From: Proteles cristata cristata
Taxonomy: Eukaryota > Chordata > Mammalia > Carnivora > Hyaenidae
Length of the DNA stretch: 64,000 bases
Reading direction: 5' to 3'
Assembly: GCA_017311185.1 (NCBI GenBank)
Contig: JAESUZ010000343.1
Coordinates: forward strand, 372,001-436,000
Both the position numbers and the translations under genes were made by a program. Positions within the stretch are counted from its first letter, which is position 1, and each line of letters starts with the position of its first letter. The notes beneath the pieces were generated by a model, which saw only the letters and a program-made list of their open reading frames with translations, was not told the origin of the DNA and did not search any database. Below are positions 11,346-22,885 of this stretch, piece after piece.

Positions 11346-12589
11346 ATGTTGAACACTTTGCTTACTCTACTCACAGTAGTTTGTCATCCACACCAAAAAA
11401 GGAAATGATAAGATTATGGGTGACATCTTATCCTGGAAAATAAGAGTCACTGAGTCAGAGTTAAGTCTAAAGTAGCTTTTCCAAGAATTTGTGAGTACTT
11501 GCATACCAATAATCAAATCAAAATTGACATTGCATACCAATAATCTAATCAAAAATTAACAAAACTATTCCATCTTTTGCTAGCAGTAATCTTGATATAC
11601 AGAAAGTGATGAAATACCTGTCTCCTCCCCTTGACTATTGGGCATCAACAGAAATGAATATTGTGGGGGGTATAGTTTAGCATATATAACACTATTCAGA
11701 GCAATAATTATTATTTAATTCACAAGAAGATTTAGGTAATCCTTGAGAGAATGGAGCATTTCAGATTCTATTGGTCTTGTTATTGTTATCCTTTTTGTTT
11801 CGATTTTGGTCAAGGGAAGTCATGGTGATAATAGCAGATAAAAGTAGAAAAAGTCTGAAGTGTAACCAGTAGGAGGATGTGCAGCTCTGTGTGCGACATG
11901 TTGTTTGTTGTTGCTGTCGTCATCGTCCTTTTTGGCGTATCAGCATTTTTGTCAGCAGAGGCTAAACAGGACTGTCCTCAAGCAAAAATCCATTCCTCTT
12001 TCTTCTCATTTCTTTCCCTGGCACTACTAAATTGCTGGAGGGGATGACTGGGCCACTGGATCTAAATATATTCAGCTCTAATCTTCTTGCATCAGAAACT
12101 GCTACTAAAATTGAGCTGTAACACATTAGAAACATCCAGAGATTTGCCTCTCAAAGAAACAATGTTTTCTATCTTCTGAATCCCCAGGTGCTTTCAAGAG
12201 AGCAAAAGAAAACCTATCAATACAAAGACCTAAAGGACCTAGTAGACACGATAATGAGGATACTTTTTTTTCCCTTCCTGCAGGAAGAAAAATCCTTCTG
12301 GGTTTTCTGCCTACAGAAGAGAATGGTGTGGCATTCAGACTGTTCACTCTTTTTCCTTGACTTCTTCAGGAGCTTTGTATCCCTACTAAAGTACTGTTAC
12401 ATAAATGGGGGTCGATTGGCCAGCCTATAGTGGTTGCTGGAGTTTGTAACTTTTTTATGTGTCAGTATGTTCACTCAGTAGAGAATTAGCAGAAGCAACT
12501 TTATTAGCATTGAAGCTGAGCTTCCATAGTCACTAAGGAACCTGGCAAACTCATGCTCACAAAATACCTAGTTCTCATCCTGACCACTA
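11346..12589. other. Unannotated DNA
   Basis: No gene or repeat family is recognised. A short near-duplication, TGCATACCAATAATCAAATC at about 11500 and TGCATACCAATAATCTAATC at about 11531, is visible. Frames at 12126-12430 overlap on opposite strands and look like chance. Confidence 0.35.

Positions 12590-12638
<49 letters not shown>
12590..12638. repeat. (CA)n microsatellite
   Basis: About 24 uninterrupted CA units. A likely length-polymorphic locus. Confidence 0.98.
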
Positions 12639-12639
<1 letters not shown>

Positions 12640-13306
12640 TTATGCAACAGCACCCCACTCTGGAGACCAACAAGACCAAGAAACTTGAAAAGAGCCCCTT
12701 AGAGATGAGAAGTGGCAAGAAGGTGTAATTGCTCTACAATTTCTGAAGGAATGAATGACTCTTAAGAGATGAGCTGTGCTCTAAACTGGTGAGTGGTTCT
12801 GTGTTCCTTGTGCCCTGACTCATATTCCAAACCCTATGACCTTCCTGCTTGGCTACAGTAAAGCCATATACAGCACTGTTTACCTCTGGTGGAAAGTCAC
12901 TATGTCTTCAAACTCTGCTATAAGAGCCTTCTCTTGCTAAAAATGGCAGCAACATCATGTCACCAAAACTGACTGATAATTGGCTCTTCCTTTTCATGAA
13001 TGCCCAGAAAACTAAAGTCAATGCAAGATACTTGGAATGAGAAAAGGGATAAATTAAGGCTGTTAAGACTTTGATGAGAGCTGAGTAGCTTTTCAGCTTT
13101 AGCATGATCTGACAGATGGCTTGGAAACCCTGATGAGAGCTTCAGATGCAAGGATTTCATCATCAAGGATGCAGTTCTGGAAAACATTGTCCTACTCCCT
13201 GACTTACATGGATCTCTTGTATTTTAATTGTAAGCTATCAACTTTGGTTTCTTTGATAGCTTTGCAATCTTGTTTCTTATAACCAAATGTTTGCATTTTA
13301 AGTACA
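12639..13306. other. Unannotated DNA
   Basis: Nothing recognised on either strand. The minus frames at 12908-13187 overlap each other and have no domain. Confidence 0.35.
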
Positions 13307-13358
13307 GATAGATGATAGATAGACAGATGATAGGTAGATAGAGAGATAGATAGATAAA
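13307..13358. repeat. Degenerate (GATA/TAGA)n microsatellite
   Basis: Interrupted TAGA/GATA units with CAGA and TAGG variants. Confidence 0.9.
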
Positions 13359-13704
13359 CACAGAGATTCTTAACTCATTCTAGATGACATTTCCAGGTTT
13401 TTATAATACAAATTTCTTTTTTGGTGCAGCATGCTAGTCAGGAATGTTAGTGTCTCAAAAGGATTCCAATGTACGTGTTATGTGAAGTTCATCTTATTTT
13501 ATTCTCTTTGGACTTGGTGCAGACTTTATTTTCCCCAAGGTTGTATTACATTCAGCTAAAGATGAGGAAATTTCAAAGCTAAGCCCATTTGTAAATTGGG
13601 AACTGCCTGCCAATAAAAGCCATATGTAATCTCAAATCCTGATTTTAATCAGAAGTCTCAAATTTTTCACTAAGTAAACCTTTATGCCAGAATGCTCACA
13701 AGAG

Positions 13705-13945
13705 AATCCTGAAGTATCATTAGCATAATGGTGCAGCCTTAGGGATTATGAGTAGAACATATCTGGGTTTAAGCCCAGCTCTGCCACTAACTAGCTGTGT
13801 GACCTTGAGCCAATTTCATTTATATTAACCTCAGGTAGTAGCTCTCTCATTTGGTTTTTGTGAGGATCAAATAAGCTAAGGCATGAAGAATGCATTGTTC
13901 AATGTCTGAAACATGATGAGTACTCAGAAAGCATTACCTAATGTC
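13705..13945 (+). repeat. MIR, well preserved core
   Basis: Contains CTGGGTTTAAGCCCAGCTCT, GCCACTAACTAGCTGTGTGA and CCTTGAGCCAATTTC, which is the plus-strand MIR tRNA-related and core sequence in the correct order. It is followed by the 3' part ending near GAGTACTCAGAAAGC. Confidence 0.88.
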
Positions 13946-14129
13946 ATATTTGCCCCTAGAGCTTTCAGAGAAACTGTATACACGTCATTTACAAAAGAAC
14001 AAAAAGTAGACTGGCGCCAGACTTTTCATCAGAAAGACTGAGGCTACCAGACAGTAAGCAATGCTTTCAAAGGTTTGAGACCAGGAGATTGTTAACCTAA
14101 AATTCCATATACAGCCAAAGCACAAATAA

Positions 14130-14480
14130 CATATGTCAATGCCCACCAATCAAGAACCACCAGGAACTCACTGGTAGTTGAATAAAATTGAGTTTATTGA
14201 TTCTTGCCATAGAAAAGGAAGGTCTCTCCCCTTGAGGAAGCATGGGCATCTCTGTAAGCAGGTGTTAGGACAGTTTTGTTAATAGGATTTAGGCTTGTGA
14301 CAACTGGTGTAAAGAATGCAGAGACGTAGGCTTTGCTTTGATTTAGGCCTTGTCAGGAGATCCTATGATTAGGTACCTTAATACCTGTCACCTGGAAGTC
14401 AAGAGAAATGAACAGGTAGGTCTAAACTTAATTGGTATGAAAGCAACAGACATTCATATTAGCTAGGAGAGAAGAGCCTG
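14130..14480 (-). mobile_element. Possible solo LTR or other old repeat
   Basis: On minus, a candidate AATAAA (in ATCAATAAACTC, plus 14187-14199) and a block of LTR-like composition are seen. No terminal repeats or family match could be assigned. Confidence 0.25.
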
Positions 14481-14737
14481 GACATTTGCATGGTTGCATT
14501 TGTGTTCTTGGTTTTGTATGTGCTCAGACCTGATTAAAGAGTGACCCTAGTTTTTAATATTTTTATTATTCTTTCTTTTTTAGTTTAATTTACAAAATAT
14601 TGTAGTTATGAGACTTTTCCCTATTGTTGCATATTGTGACAGTTTTCACTGCTGTATAGGTATATGCCACACAAATTTTAATATTGAAATAATGTTATAA
14701 ACTGCCTTGACCAACCTTTCTACTCTTCTTTCAGTGT

Positions 14738-15795
14738 TTATTTTTTATTACTATTATTATTTTATTTTTAAAAATTTACATCCAAGATAGTTAGCAGATA
14801 GTGCAACAATGGTTTCAGAAGTAGATTCCTTAATGCCCCTTACCCATTTAGCCCATCTCCCCTCCCACACCCCCTCCAGTAACCCTCTGTGTGTTCTCTA
14901 TATTTAAGAGTCTCTTATGTTTTGTCCCTCCCCCCCCATTTTTATATTATTTGTGCTTTCCTTTCCTTATGTTCATCTGTTTTGTGTCTTAAAGTCCTCA
15001 TATGAATGAAGTCATATGATATTTGTCTTTCTCTGACTAATTTGACTTAGCATAATACCCTCTAATTTATCCACACAGTTGTAAATGGCAAGATTTCATT
15101 ATTTTTGATTGCCAAGTAACACTCCATATATATACCACATCTTCTTTATCTATTCATTCATTGATGGACATTTGGATTCTTTCCATATTTTGGCTATTGT
15201 TGATAGTGCTGCTATAGACATTGGGTGCATGTGCTCCTTTGAAACAGCACACCTGTATCCCTTGGGTGAATACCTAGTAGTGCAATTATTGGGTCATAGG
15301 GTAGTTCTATTTTTAAGGAAGCTCCATACTATTTTCCAGAGCGGCTGCACCAGTTTGCATTCCCACCAGCAGTGCAAAACAGATCCTCTTTCTCATCATC
15401 CTCACCAACATTTGTTGTTGCCTGAGTTGTTAGTGTTAGCCACTCTGACTGGCCTGAGGTGGCATCTCACTGTGGTTTTGATTTGTATTTCCCTGATGAT
15501 GAGTGACGTTGAGCATTTTTTCATGTATTGGTTGGCCATCTGGATATCTTCTTTGGGGAAGCTTCTGTTCATGTTTTTTGTCCACTTCTTCACTGGATTA
15601 TTTGTCTTTTGGGTGTTGAGTTTGATAAGTTTTTTGTAGATTTTGGATACTAACCGTTTATGTGATATGTCATTTGCAAATATCTTCTCCTATTCACTGG
15701 TTGCCTTTTACTTTTTCTGATTGTTTCCTTCGCAATGCAGAAGCTTTTTTATTTGATGAAGAGTTCATTTTTGCTTTTGTTTCCCTTGCCTCCAA
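14738..15795 (-). mobile_element. L1 3' portion, 5'-truncated, older
   Basis: A/T-rich tail, 3'UTR and ORF2 C-terminus lie on minus, with the same sequence order as the L1 at 5745. It extends upstream to GGAGGCAAGGGAAACAAAAG (minus) where it is truncated. Numerous stops break ORF2. The plus frame at 15109-15639 is an antisense shadow. Confidence 0.85.
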
Positions 15796-15804
15796 TTTAT
15801 TTTT

Positions 15805-16034
15805 ATTTATTTTTTAATTTTTTTAATGTTTTATTTATTTCCAGGAGAGAGAGAGAGGGAGAGACAGCGTGAGCAGGGGAGGGTCAGAGAGAGAGGGAGT
15901 CACAGACTGAAACAGGCTCCAGGCTCTGAGCTGGCAGTCAGCACAGAGCCCGACGCGGGGCTCGAACCCACGAACCGCGAGATCATGACCTAAGCGAAAG
16001 TCGGACGCTTAACCGACTAAGCCACCCAGGCTCC
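15805..16034 (-). mobile_element. CanSINE, diagnostic-variant subfamily
   Basis: A full-length copy with CT region and tail, flanked by CCTCCAATTTATTTTT (15789-15804) and CCTCCAATATATTTTT (16035-16050). It carries linked variants (minus reading: GGCTTAGTCGG, GACTTTCGCT, CTGACTGCCAGC, TTTCAGTCTGTGACTCC, CTCTGACCCTCCCC, CTAGAAATAAA or a close form) shared with the copies at 45371 and 58431. Confidence 0.94.
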
Positions 16035-16050
16035 CCTCCAATATATTTTT

Positions 16051-17240
16051 TACTTAAGCGTAGTTGACACACAATGTTACATTAGGTTCAGGTACAATTT
16101 AGTGATTTGGTAAGTTTGTACATTATGCTGTGTTCACACGGGTTTAGCTACCATCTGTCCCATTAAAATCTGTATTTTCCATTTGTTTCATCACCGTCAT
16201 GGAGTTACCTCGTATCAGGTTGAAAAGTGCTTATTACTTAACAGGGAGCATCACTATTACCAGGACTGCTACCAATTGATGGGACTTGTTCCTCAATATA
16301 AGGGAAAAATAAGGAAATTTTCAGACATGCAAGGTATTTTACCTTACATACATTTTGTCCTAAAAAGTTACTTGATAGTGTGCAAAAAAAATGTGAAATG
16401 AACCAAGGTAAAAGAAAATTTAGATCCCAAGCAATACTGGCACCAATCCAGGAAAGTTGGGCAGGTGTTTCTGCAGGAAATCAGCCAATCCAGGGCAGTG
16501 AGACCTACTAGAGAGAAGAAGAAACAAGAAATACCTGGGTGGAATACAGAATTGAAAACATGGAGGCTATGATAAATTCAAATAGTACAAGAAATAAAAA
16601 GGGAAATTAGATATTAGAAATAGTAAATGTAATTAAAGTACATTGTCTAGCTATACCATGAGAGAATTAAATAATGCAAATTAAATAATTAAATAATACA
16701 AACACTTTATATTAATTTTTGTTAGGAATAACCTCTAGATAATGGTTGGAAAACTTCCATGTGAATTAGAGAATGTGGAAATTTTCAACATTGACAACAT
16801 AAAAATGGAAGATCAGATGATGGAAGTCTACAAGTGAAAAAAAGGGAGAAGAGCTGAAGGACACAGTAGGGCAATAATATTATCAACCTTCAAAGGTGGA
16901 ATTTAGGAGACTCTAAAACAGTTTGACAGAATAAGAGAAAATTGTATCATCAAATTACTTGAAGTAATGCAATAATCAGGAAGAAAATCCAAAAACTAGC
17001 TGTATTACTCTGTTAGGAGAATGCAGGAAGGGGTACTAAAACTATGATATAATAAATGAGGTGAATCCTCATTTATCAAAACAAGAAGTCTAAATTGCTC
17101 CATCAAAAATAGCAGCATGTGCATATTTATTGGAATGGTGGAAGTGATGATCAAAAAAAAACAGTCCAGAGAGTTAAAATTGCTTTCTCTGAGGAGCAGG
17201 TCCAGCATGAGGAAAAAAAAAATAAATGCAGGAGCATTTT
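16051..17240 (+). mobile_element. Ancient L1M/HAL1-like remnant, uncertain
   Basis: The part at 16051-16170 (GTTGACACACAATGTTACAT, AGGTTCAGGTACAATTTAGTG) resembles a common old L1 3' sequence. The stretch GAAATTTTCAGACATGCAAGG at about 16313 and the purine-rich DNA after it resemble old L1M/HAL1 sequence. Too diverged for a firm boundary or strand. Confidence 0.35.
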
Positions 17241-17308
17241 CTTCTGTCTGAATCTTTTCTTCTGTTCATTTCTTTTCATATGCATACATTATTTTAATCC
17301 AAGCTAAT

Positions 17309-17503
17309 ATTTATTTATGTATTTATTTATCGGGGTGGGGGGAAGGGCAGAGGGAGAGAGAGAATCTTAAGAAGGCTCCATGCCTAGCACAAAGCCTGAT
17401 GCAGTCTCCATGTGGGGCTCAATCTCACAACCCTGAGGTTACAGCTTGAGCCAAAATCAGGACTTGGATGCTTAACTGACTAGCTACCCAGGCACCCCTA
17501 ACA
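17309..17503 (-). mobile_element. Older CanSINE
   Basis: The minus head ends at GGCACCCC (plus ~17492-17499). The body (GATGCAGTCTCCATGTGGGG, then CAATCTCACAACCCTGAGGT) is of the ancestral carnivoran type rather than the young cat type. It is flanked by CCAAGCTAAT (17299-17308) and CAAGCTAATTTT (17504-17515). Confidence 0.88.
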
Positions 17504-17519
17504 CAAGCTAATTTTAAAA

Positions 17520-17742
17520 AATTTTTATTATTTAAAAAAAATTTTTTTAAGTTTATTTTTGAGAGAGACAGAGTGTGAGTGAGGGAGGGGAAGAGAGAGA
17601 GGGAGACACAGAATCTGAAGCAGGCTCCAGGATCTGAGCTGTCAGCACAGGCCTGACATGGAGCTCGAGCTCACAAACCATGAGATCATGACCTGAGCTG
17701 AAGCTGGACACTTAACCAACTGAGCCACCCAGGCATCTCAAT
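17520..17742 (-). mobile_element. CanSINE, inserted at the same site as its neighbour
   Basis: A cat-type body with tail, CT region and head (GAGCCACCCAGGCATCTC). It is flanked by CAAGCTAATTTTAAAA (17504-17519) and CAAACTAATTTTTAAAA (17744-17760), so it shares its left flank repeat with the previous SINE. Confidence 0.93.
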
Positions 17743-17760
17743 GCAAACTAATTTTTAAAA

Positions 17761-18429
17761 GCAAAAGAAGTGGTTATAAGATGAGCATGGTCATTGCTTA
17801 ATAAATATTTATTTAATAAATTATTCACTCTAGGTTAAATATGAGAACAATATACTTTAGAACCAAAATTTCAGTAACTTTTTGGACTGTGTAACTTCAT
17901 GGTGAAAAAAAGACAAAAACAACATAATATAGTAGTTAAGCATCCAGATCCTTCAGAATTAACTACCTACTGTTTTATTATGGGAAGTTGTTTTCTAATC
18001 CTACAACTTCTGAGTAACTCATAACTCTGACAGCAAGTAGTTTGACTTCTGCAATAAACTGTTTTCCCTGTGCATTCACCTGATGTCACCAATGTGAAGA
18101 TCAATGAATTTAGGACTATGATGAATGACACATGGCAGCACATCGCTGAGTATAGCTCTGTGCAGAACCCAAGACATGATGAGAGACAGCATTCCCCACT
18201 GCACCCACACAGGGCCCTTGGGGATCTGTACCAAGAACAGTGACTAGATGTTTGTACCTCTCCTTTACACTCATACCCCACAAGGGCCCCCACTATTATT
18301 AGCTTAGATCCCAGGGTTTCTTGGAAGCAAGGCCAGAATAATTCTGAATATCCAAATGTCAGATCTCAAGAGTTTCCCCACAAATGGAAATGAAGCTTCT
18401 GTTTGGAGATACTTAGTTCAGTGGTAGTT
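17761..18429. other. Unannotated DNA
   Basis: No gene or repeat is recognised. The minus frame at 17967-18293 has no domain and no context. Confidence 0.35.
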
Positions 18430-18815
18430 GTTCTTGACCACCTCGTATCAATTTTCACTTCCTTATAACATCCCCATTAAGGAGGAATTACCTCTTCCTC
18501 ATTGGTTCAGTTTGGTATGACTATAATGGGAGTGGTTGACTATCCTAGCCAAAGAGTAGGTTCTTGACACAAGGTCAGTCAATAGAGATCTCCTTTCATG
18601 GAATCCAGATCCTTGGTAGAGGGCCCAGCTCACCCACGCCTTTCAAGAACAGGCTACTCCTGCAAAAAAGCATTGTTGTGGCTCCTGGCACCCAGCTCTT
18701 AGGGGTGCTTGAGATCCACCTATTTCTAAGATTTGGTCTCCACCCATCAATCCTGTGAACCAATGTAGCCTTGAATGAGTTAGCTTTTGCTACAAAGAAC
18801 CAAAGAATCCTAACT
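18430..18815 (+). mobile_element. LTR-like old repeat (ERVL-MaLR-like)
   Basis: Block order (CAATAGAGATCTCCTTTCAT, CTGTGAACCAATGTAGCC, GTTAGCTTTTGCTACAAAGA, AACCAAAGAATCCTAACTAG) parallels the 3' half and end of a common mammalian LTR (..GAGCCAATAAA..GTTTCTGTCACTTGCAACC..AGTCCTGACT). Moderate to low certainty. Confidence 0.4.
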
Positions 18816-19428
18816 AGTTTGGTGGCATAGTTACCGGTAGAGATTTTAACCAAATGGAGGATAATGACATCAATAAAGTGAATATGATTCTTAATATAGG
18901 AAGATAAAAAAGAGGAAAAGGGTGATTTACCTTCTTTCCCAGTATATGACAGGGAAGATGATATCCACATATGTATTTTATGAAGGACAGACTAGAGGTA
19001 GGTAGGAGCATGGAAGGGGCTGTTGCTCTTGAGTATGCCCGGGGTTTTGTGCAATTCTCCATGTGCTAATCAGAATTCCAAAAGGAAATTGGAATGCAGT
19101 ATGTAGTATAAAGAGAAAGGAAAATTTAAGCATACTACCTAGGTAGAGAGGATTAAGATTGATGCAATTATAAATGAAGAATAAATGAAGGAGCTACAAA
19201 ATGCTCTGATAAGGAAATACAGTGCAGATAGGAAAAAGTGGAGGTGACAGGAGCTTGGTTGCAGCAGAGAATACTATCCAAAATACTGACGTTTTCAAAT
19301 TATATTTCTAAGCTTTTGTGTAACAAAAGGAACAGAAAAAGTGAACCTTCAATTAGATGTCACAAAATTGGAAAAATTATGTTCATCAAAAGATATAAGA
19401 AATACTGTTTTCTGAAGAAATATAGCCA
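18816..19428. other. Unannotated DNA
   Basis: Nothing recognised. Overlapping short frames occur on both strands only. Confidence 0.35.
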
Positions 19429-19612
19429 GGGGGCCTGCATGGCTCCACTGGTTGAGCATACAACTTGGTTTCAGTTCAGGTCATGATGCTGAGGTCATGG
19501 GATGGAGCCCCACATTGGGCTCCATGATTAACATGGAACCTACTTAAGATTCTCTCTCCCTGCTTCTTTCTCTGCTCCTCTACCCCGCTCACACTCTTTC
19601 TCTCTCTCTCAT
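19429..19612 (+). mobile_element. Older CanSINE
   Basis: Head GGGCCTGCATGGCTCCACTG, an ancestral body (GGAGCCCCACATTGGGCTCC) and the CT-rich region are present. Its tail position is occupied by the start of AT-rich tandem DNA, suggesting that the A tail seeded the array. Confidence 0.85.
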
Positions 19613-19873
19613 ATTATATATATTACATATTATATCATATGTTATATATAATCAATTTATGTATTATATGTAGTCAATTCTCATTTCAAATAAAATACAG
19701 ACTTTATAGAATACAATAAATATATATATTTGTACATATAAATATATATATTTTGTTTGAGGTGAGAATATATATAGCCAATTCTCATTTCAAATAAAAT
19801 ACATACTTTAAATATAGAGTACAATAAATATATATATTTATATGTGTAAATATATATATTTTATTTGAAATGA

Positions 19874-19925
<52 letters not shown>

Positions 19926-20090
19926 AATTCCCATTTCAAATAAAATACAGACTTTAAATATAGGGTACAATAAATATATATATTTATATGTATAAATATA
20001 TATTTTTATTTGAAATGAGAATATACATATATATTGAAATTCCTTTTTCAAATAAAATAAAGACTTTAAGTGTAGAGTACAATAAAACAC
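19613..20090. repeat. AT-rich tandem array of palindromic units
   Basis: Four units of roughly 100-145 bp begin at about 19673, 19777, 19923 and 20035 (GTCAATTCTCATTTCAAATA-like). Each of the first three contains inverted arms. In unit 2 CTCATTTCAAATAAAAT (19784-19800) pairs perfectly with ATTTTATTTGAAATGAG (19858-19874). A (TA)n run (about 19876-19921) separates units 2 and 3. The long minus frame at 19785-20096 is low-complexity and not a gene. Confidence 0.88.
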
Positions 20091-21337
20091 TATCACTTAG
20101 TTACCAAACCCTAAGTTTGAGAAATAGTTTCAGGGATTGATGAATAAAAGTTTGTGATAAACTCAATTTGTTTTTTTTTAAGAAACAGGATGAACTCTGA
20201 TTTGGTGGGCAGGTGACAGTCTCATAAAATAACACTTTAAGACTTCATTCCGTTTATATGAATTGGCTTGAAAATTTGCTGGCAAGGTATCAAAGGAATG
20301 GCAACAAACAGTGCTTTTTTTTGGTGCCTGATGAGGTTCCCTAGGAACCGATATTAATTCAAGCTCACGGAAAGTACAAACAGAATAGCATCCTCTCTGA
20401 GGCAATCACTGGACACAAATTATATTTCCAAAGTTCCTGGTAGTCTAAGGCATCAACTTTATTATATTTAGATCAAAAGGGCTTGGAATTTTGGTAACAA
20501 CTTACCGCTGAGTAGGGCTAAAAAAACAAATCTTTACGTAGGCAGGCCTGCAGGAAAATACAGCTAAATTTAACAAGTGAAATGTCCTTGGGTACCTTAT
20601 TTGTTTCTGCTTATAGATGGAAGGTACATAGCGGAGAGAGAAGGCAAAAAAGACTCTTACTTTAGCCTTGAAAGAAATCTCAGAAAAGAGAACATGGAAG
20701 ACCCCAGGAGGAGCTCGGGCGGAGTGAGAGATGGCTGCTCAGAAATGACTCTACTCTCTGCTGCACGTCGTAGGAAACGCATAATTCACTCCCTCTGGTT
20801 GATTATGTAGCCAATTAAATGTGAACTTTCTTCACACCTGTGCATGTTCCTAAGGGAATGGGAGCTGACATAGATAAGAAATACAATATAAATTCCAAAA
20901 TACATTGAGAAATTTATTTTTTAGTAAAATCGCACCCCTAATCACTCAGTGCCTCAACTGCTCTCTTTGTAAACAAAGAAAATCCTTGCTTACACAGTCC
21001 TCACTGTGTAACTTAACACTCACTGTGTAGCTTAATGATTCATAATGTCTGAAAAATACTGTTCCTTAGGGAAAAGAATTGCACGATTCCAAGACTTTTC
21101 CTAACCTATTAATGAAATCTTGACTTTCCCACAAAACTGCATACCTCCTGCATTCCAAGTAAAAATATGATAATCTTTTTTTTTTTTTTATCAAATTTGA
21201 AATTACTTGCAGGAGATCTGGCAATGTCTTTCCATAGCACAGTCCAATAAAATTATGTACCTGACATGATGTTCATTATGACAACAAAATGAAAACCAGA
21301 GAAGGGGAAAATAATCAATAGAAGATTGAAGAGCTTG
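20091..21337. other. Unannotated DNA with a poly(T) run
   Basis: A T-run of about 13 at 21177-21189 may mark a lost retroposon tail. The plus frame at 20577-20810 has no domain. No gene supported. Confidence 0.35.
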
Positions 21338-21544
21338 GGGTGCCAAAGGGGGCTCAGTCATTTGAGCATCGACTCTTGGTTTTGGCTCAGGTCATGATCT
21401 CACTGTTCTCGAGTTAGCGTGGGGCTCTGGGATGACAGTGTGGAACCTGTTTGGGATTCTCTCTCTCCTCTCTCTTTACCCCTCCCCTGTTTGCACATGC
21501 TCTGTCTCTCTTTCTCTCAAGATAAATTAAAAAAAAAAAAAAGA
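21338..21544 (+). mobile_element. CanSINE, full length
   Basis: Head GGGGTGCCAAAGGGGGCTCAG, diverged body, CT region and A-rich tail (21530-21544). AGAAGATTGAAG occurs just upstream of the head and just after the tail, a likely target-site duplication. Confidence 0.9.
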
Positions 21545-22139
21545 AGAAGATTGAAGTGTCAACTATGCCTCATTAATTGTGAGGAGAGATAATTATCTAG
21601 TTTATATTACTCAGATGAGAAGCTTAAATATAAAAGTAAATAAATGAAATTTCACTCCCAAATGAGTAGCATTATCCTAAAAACCATATTTATTTCACTG
21701 TTGATACATATGTACTCAGTTTTTGGAATCAAATATAATGGAGTTTTTTTCTGTGTCTTCCCACAGGAAGAAAGGTCTTTGACACCAGATACCTTGTCTT
21801 TTCCTGGCATATCTCTCAGGGCTTTCCACTCCCTGGCCCTGAACATGGCAGTGGCCGAGGCTGTGCATTTCCAGTCGCCACCACCCCCAGCCGGCACACA
21901 TCTGGAAGGGAGCAGCAGCAGCAGAAGAAATTAATGAGACCTTATGCTTAAGATGCCTTATACTCAAGGAGCCACTGTTAACCTACTGTGCTTCTGGTTA
22001 AGGTCATAAATGGCTCCGGTCCCCTTCTCTACTCTGTTGCATGCATTCAACATTCCTCATCTTTGAAACCTTTTTCACATCAGCTTACATTCCTTCATGC
22101 CTGTTGAGCCATCTCTGATAGGTAAACAACTAAAAGAGG

Positions 22140-22885
22140 AAGCTAGTGCCTGATCTCCTAAATTTTCATCTTTCCTTCCTCCGGGCCATTCTACTCACCT
22201 CCTCAAACACGTACACCAACGTAAAAACTTTTCCTGGATTTACCCGGCCAACAAACTCCTCAACCTGGTATCGAAGGCCCCACATTCTAATGCCTGTGTA
22301 GATTGGTTGTCTTACCTCACATTGATCTTCTTGATTCTTACTCTTTAACAGCATCCATTCCTTTGAATTCCTTCGGATCAATAAATTAGAGTTTTTCCTT
22401 CCTTGAAATGGTTTTCTCCTTCAAAGATTTATCAGTCCTTCAAGGTCTGGTCCAAATGCTGTTTTCTCCATGAAAAAGTTCAAATCTCTACAAGTAAAAA
22501 TTCTTTCTTTCTGTGCATTTCTCTCTCACTCTCTCTCTCTCTCTCATCACCAGCCTCACCACTTTTATTATCACCACCATCATTATCATCAACATCGCTG
22601 TCACCACCACCACCATCACTACCATCATCATCATTATCACTGTCATTGTCATCATCACCAATATCACCATCACCGTCATCATCACTGTCATTATCACCAC
22701 CATCACCACCACCACCACCATCATCTTTGGAATACTTTAATAGTTCCAGCTTCAGGCTGGCACCAGAATTATTATGTCTGTATCCAACACCCTCTACTAG
22801 ATACTAATCCTTTGGAGGCTACAGTGTCTTATCTAGAATATGCGCTTCACCAACATGAGCAAGTAAATAAACTTTCTCCTTTTCC
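22140..22885 (+). mobile_element. L2 3' region interrupted by simple repeats
   Basis: CCTTCAAGGTCTGGTCCAAATG and CTCCATGAAAAAGTTC match the L2 3' region. After the low-complexity block, GTCTGTATCCAACACCCTC and GAGGCTACAGTGTCTTATCTA continue the L2 3' end. The two parts bracket 22520-22733, so the simple repeat arose inside the L2. Confidence 0.65.
22520..22733. repeat. (CT)n followed by (CAT/CAC)n trinucleotide tract
   Basis: A short CT run (about 22524-22547) is followed by about 180 bp of imperfect CAT, CAC and TCA triplets. The tract stays open in several frames on both strands (one frame is almost all histidine). These are artefacts of triplet composition, not genes. Confidence 0.95.

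Noticed and set aside
15109..15639. 176-codon plus-strand open frame
   Set aside because: It is the antisense shadow of an L1 3' end lying on minus.
19673..20090. CRISPR-like repeat array
   Set aside because: Units are about 110 bp and AT-rich, arms are inverted within each unit, and the host is a mammal. A palindromic tandem repeat explains it.
19785..20096. 103-codon minus frame rich in Ile/Tyr
   Set aside because: Translation of the AT-rich tandem array and (TA)n tract.
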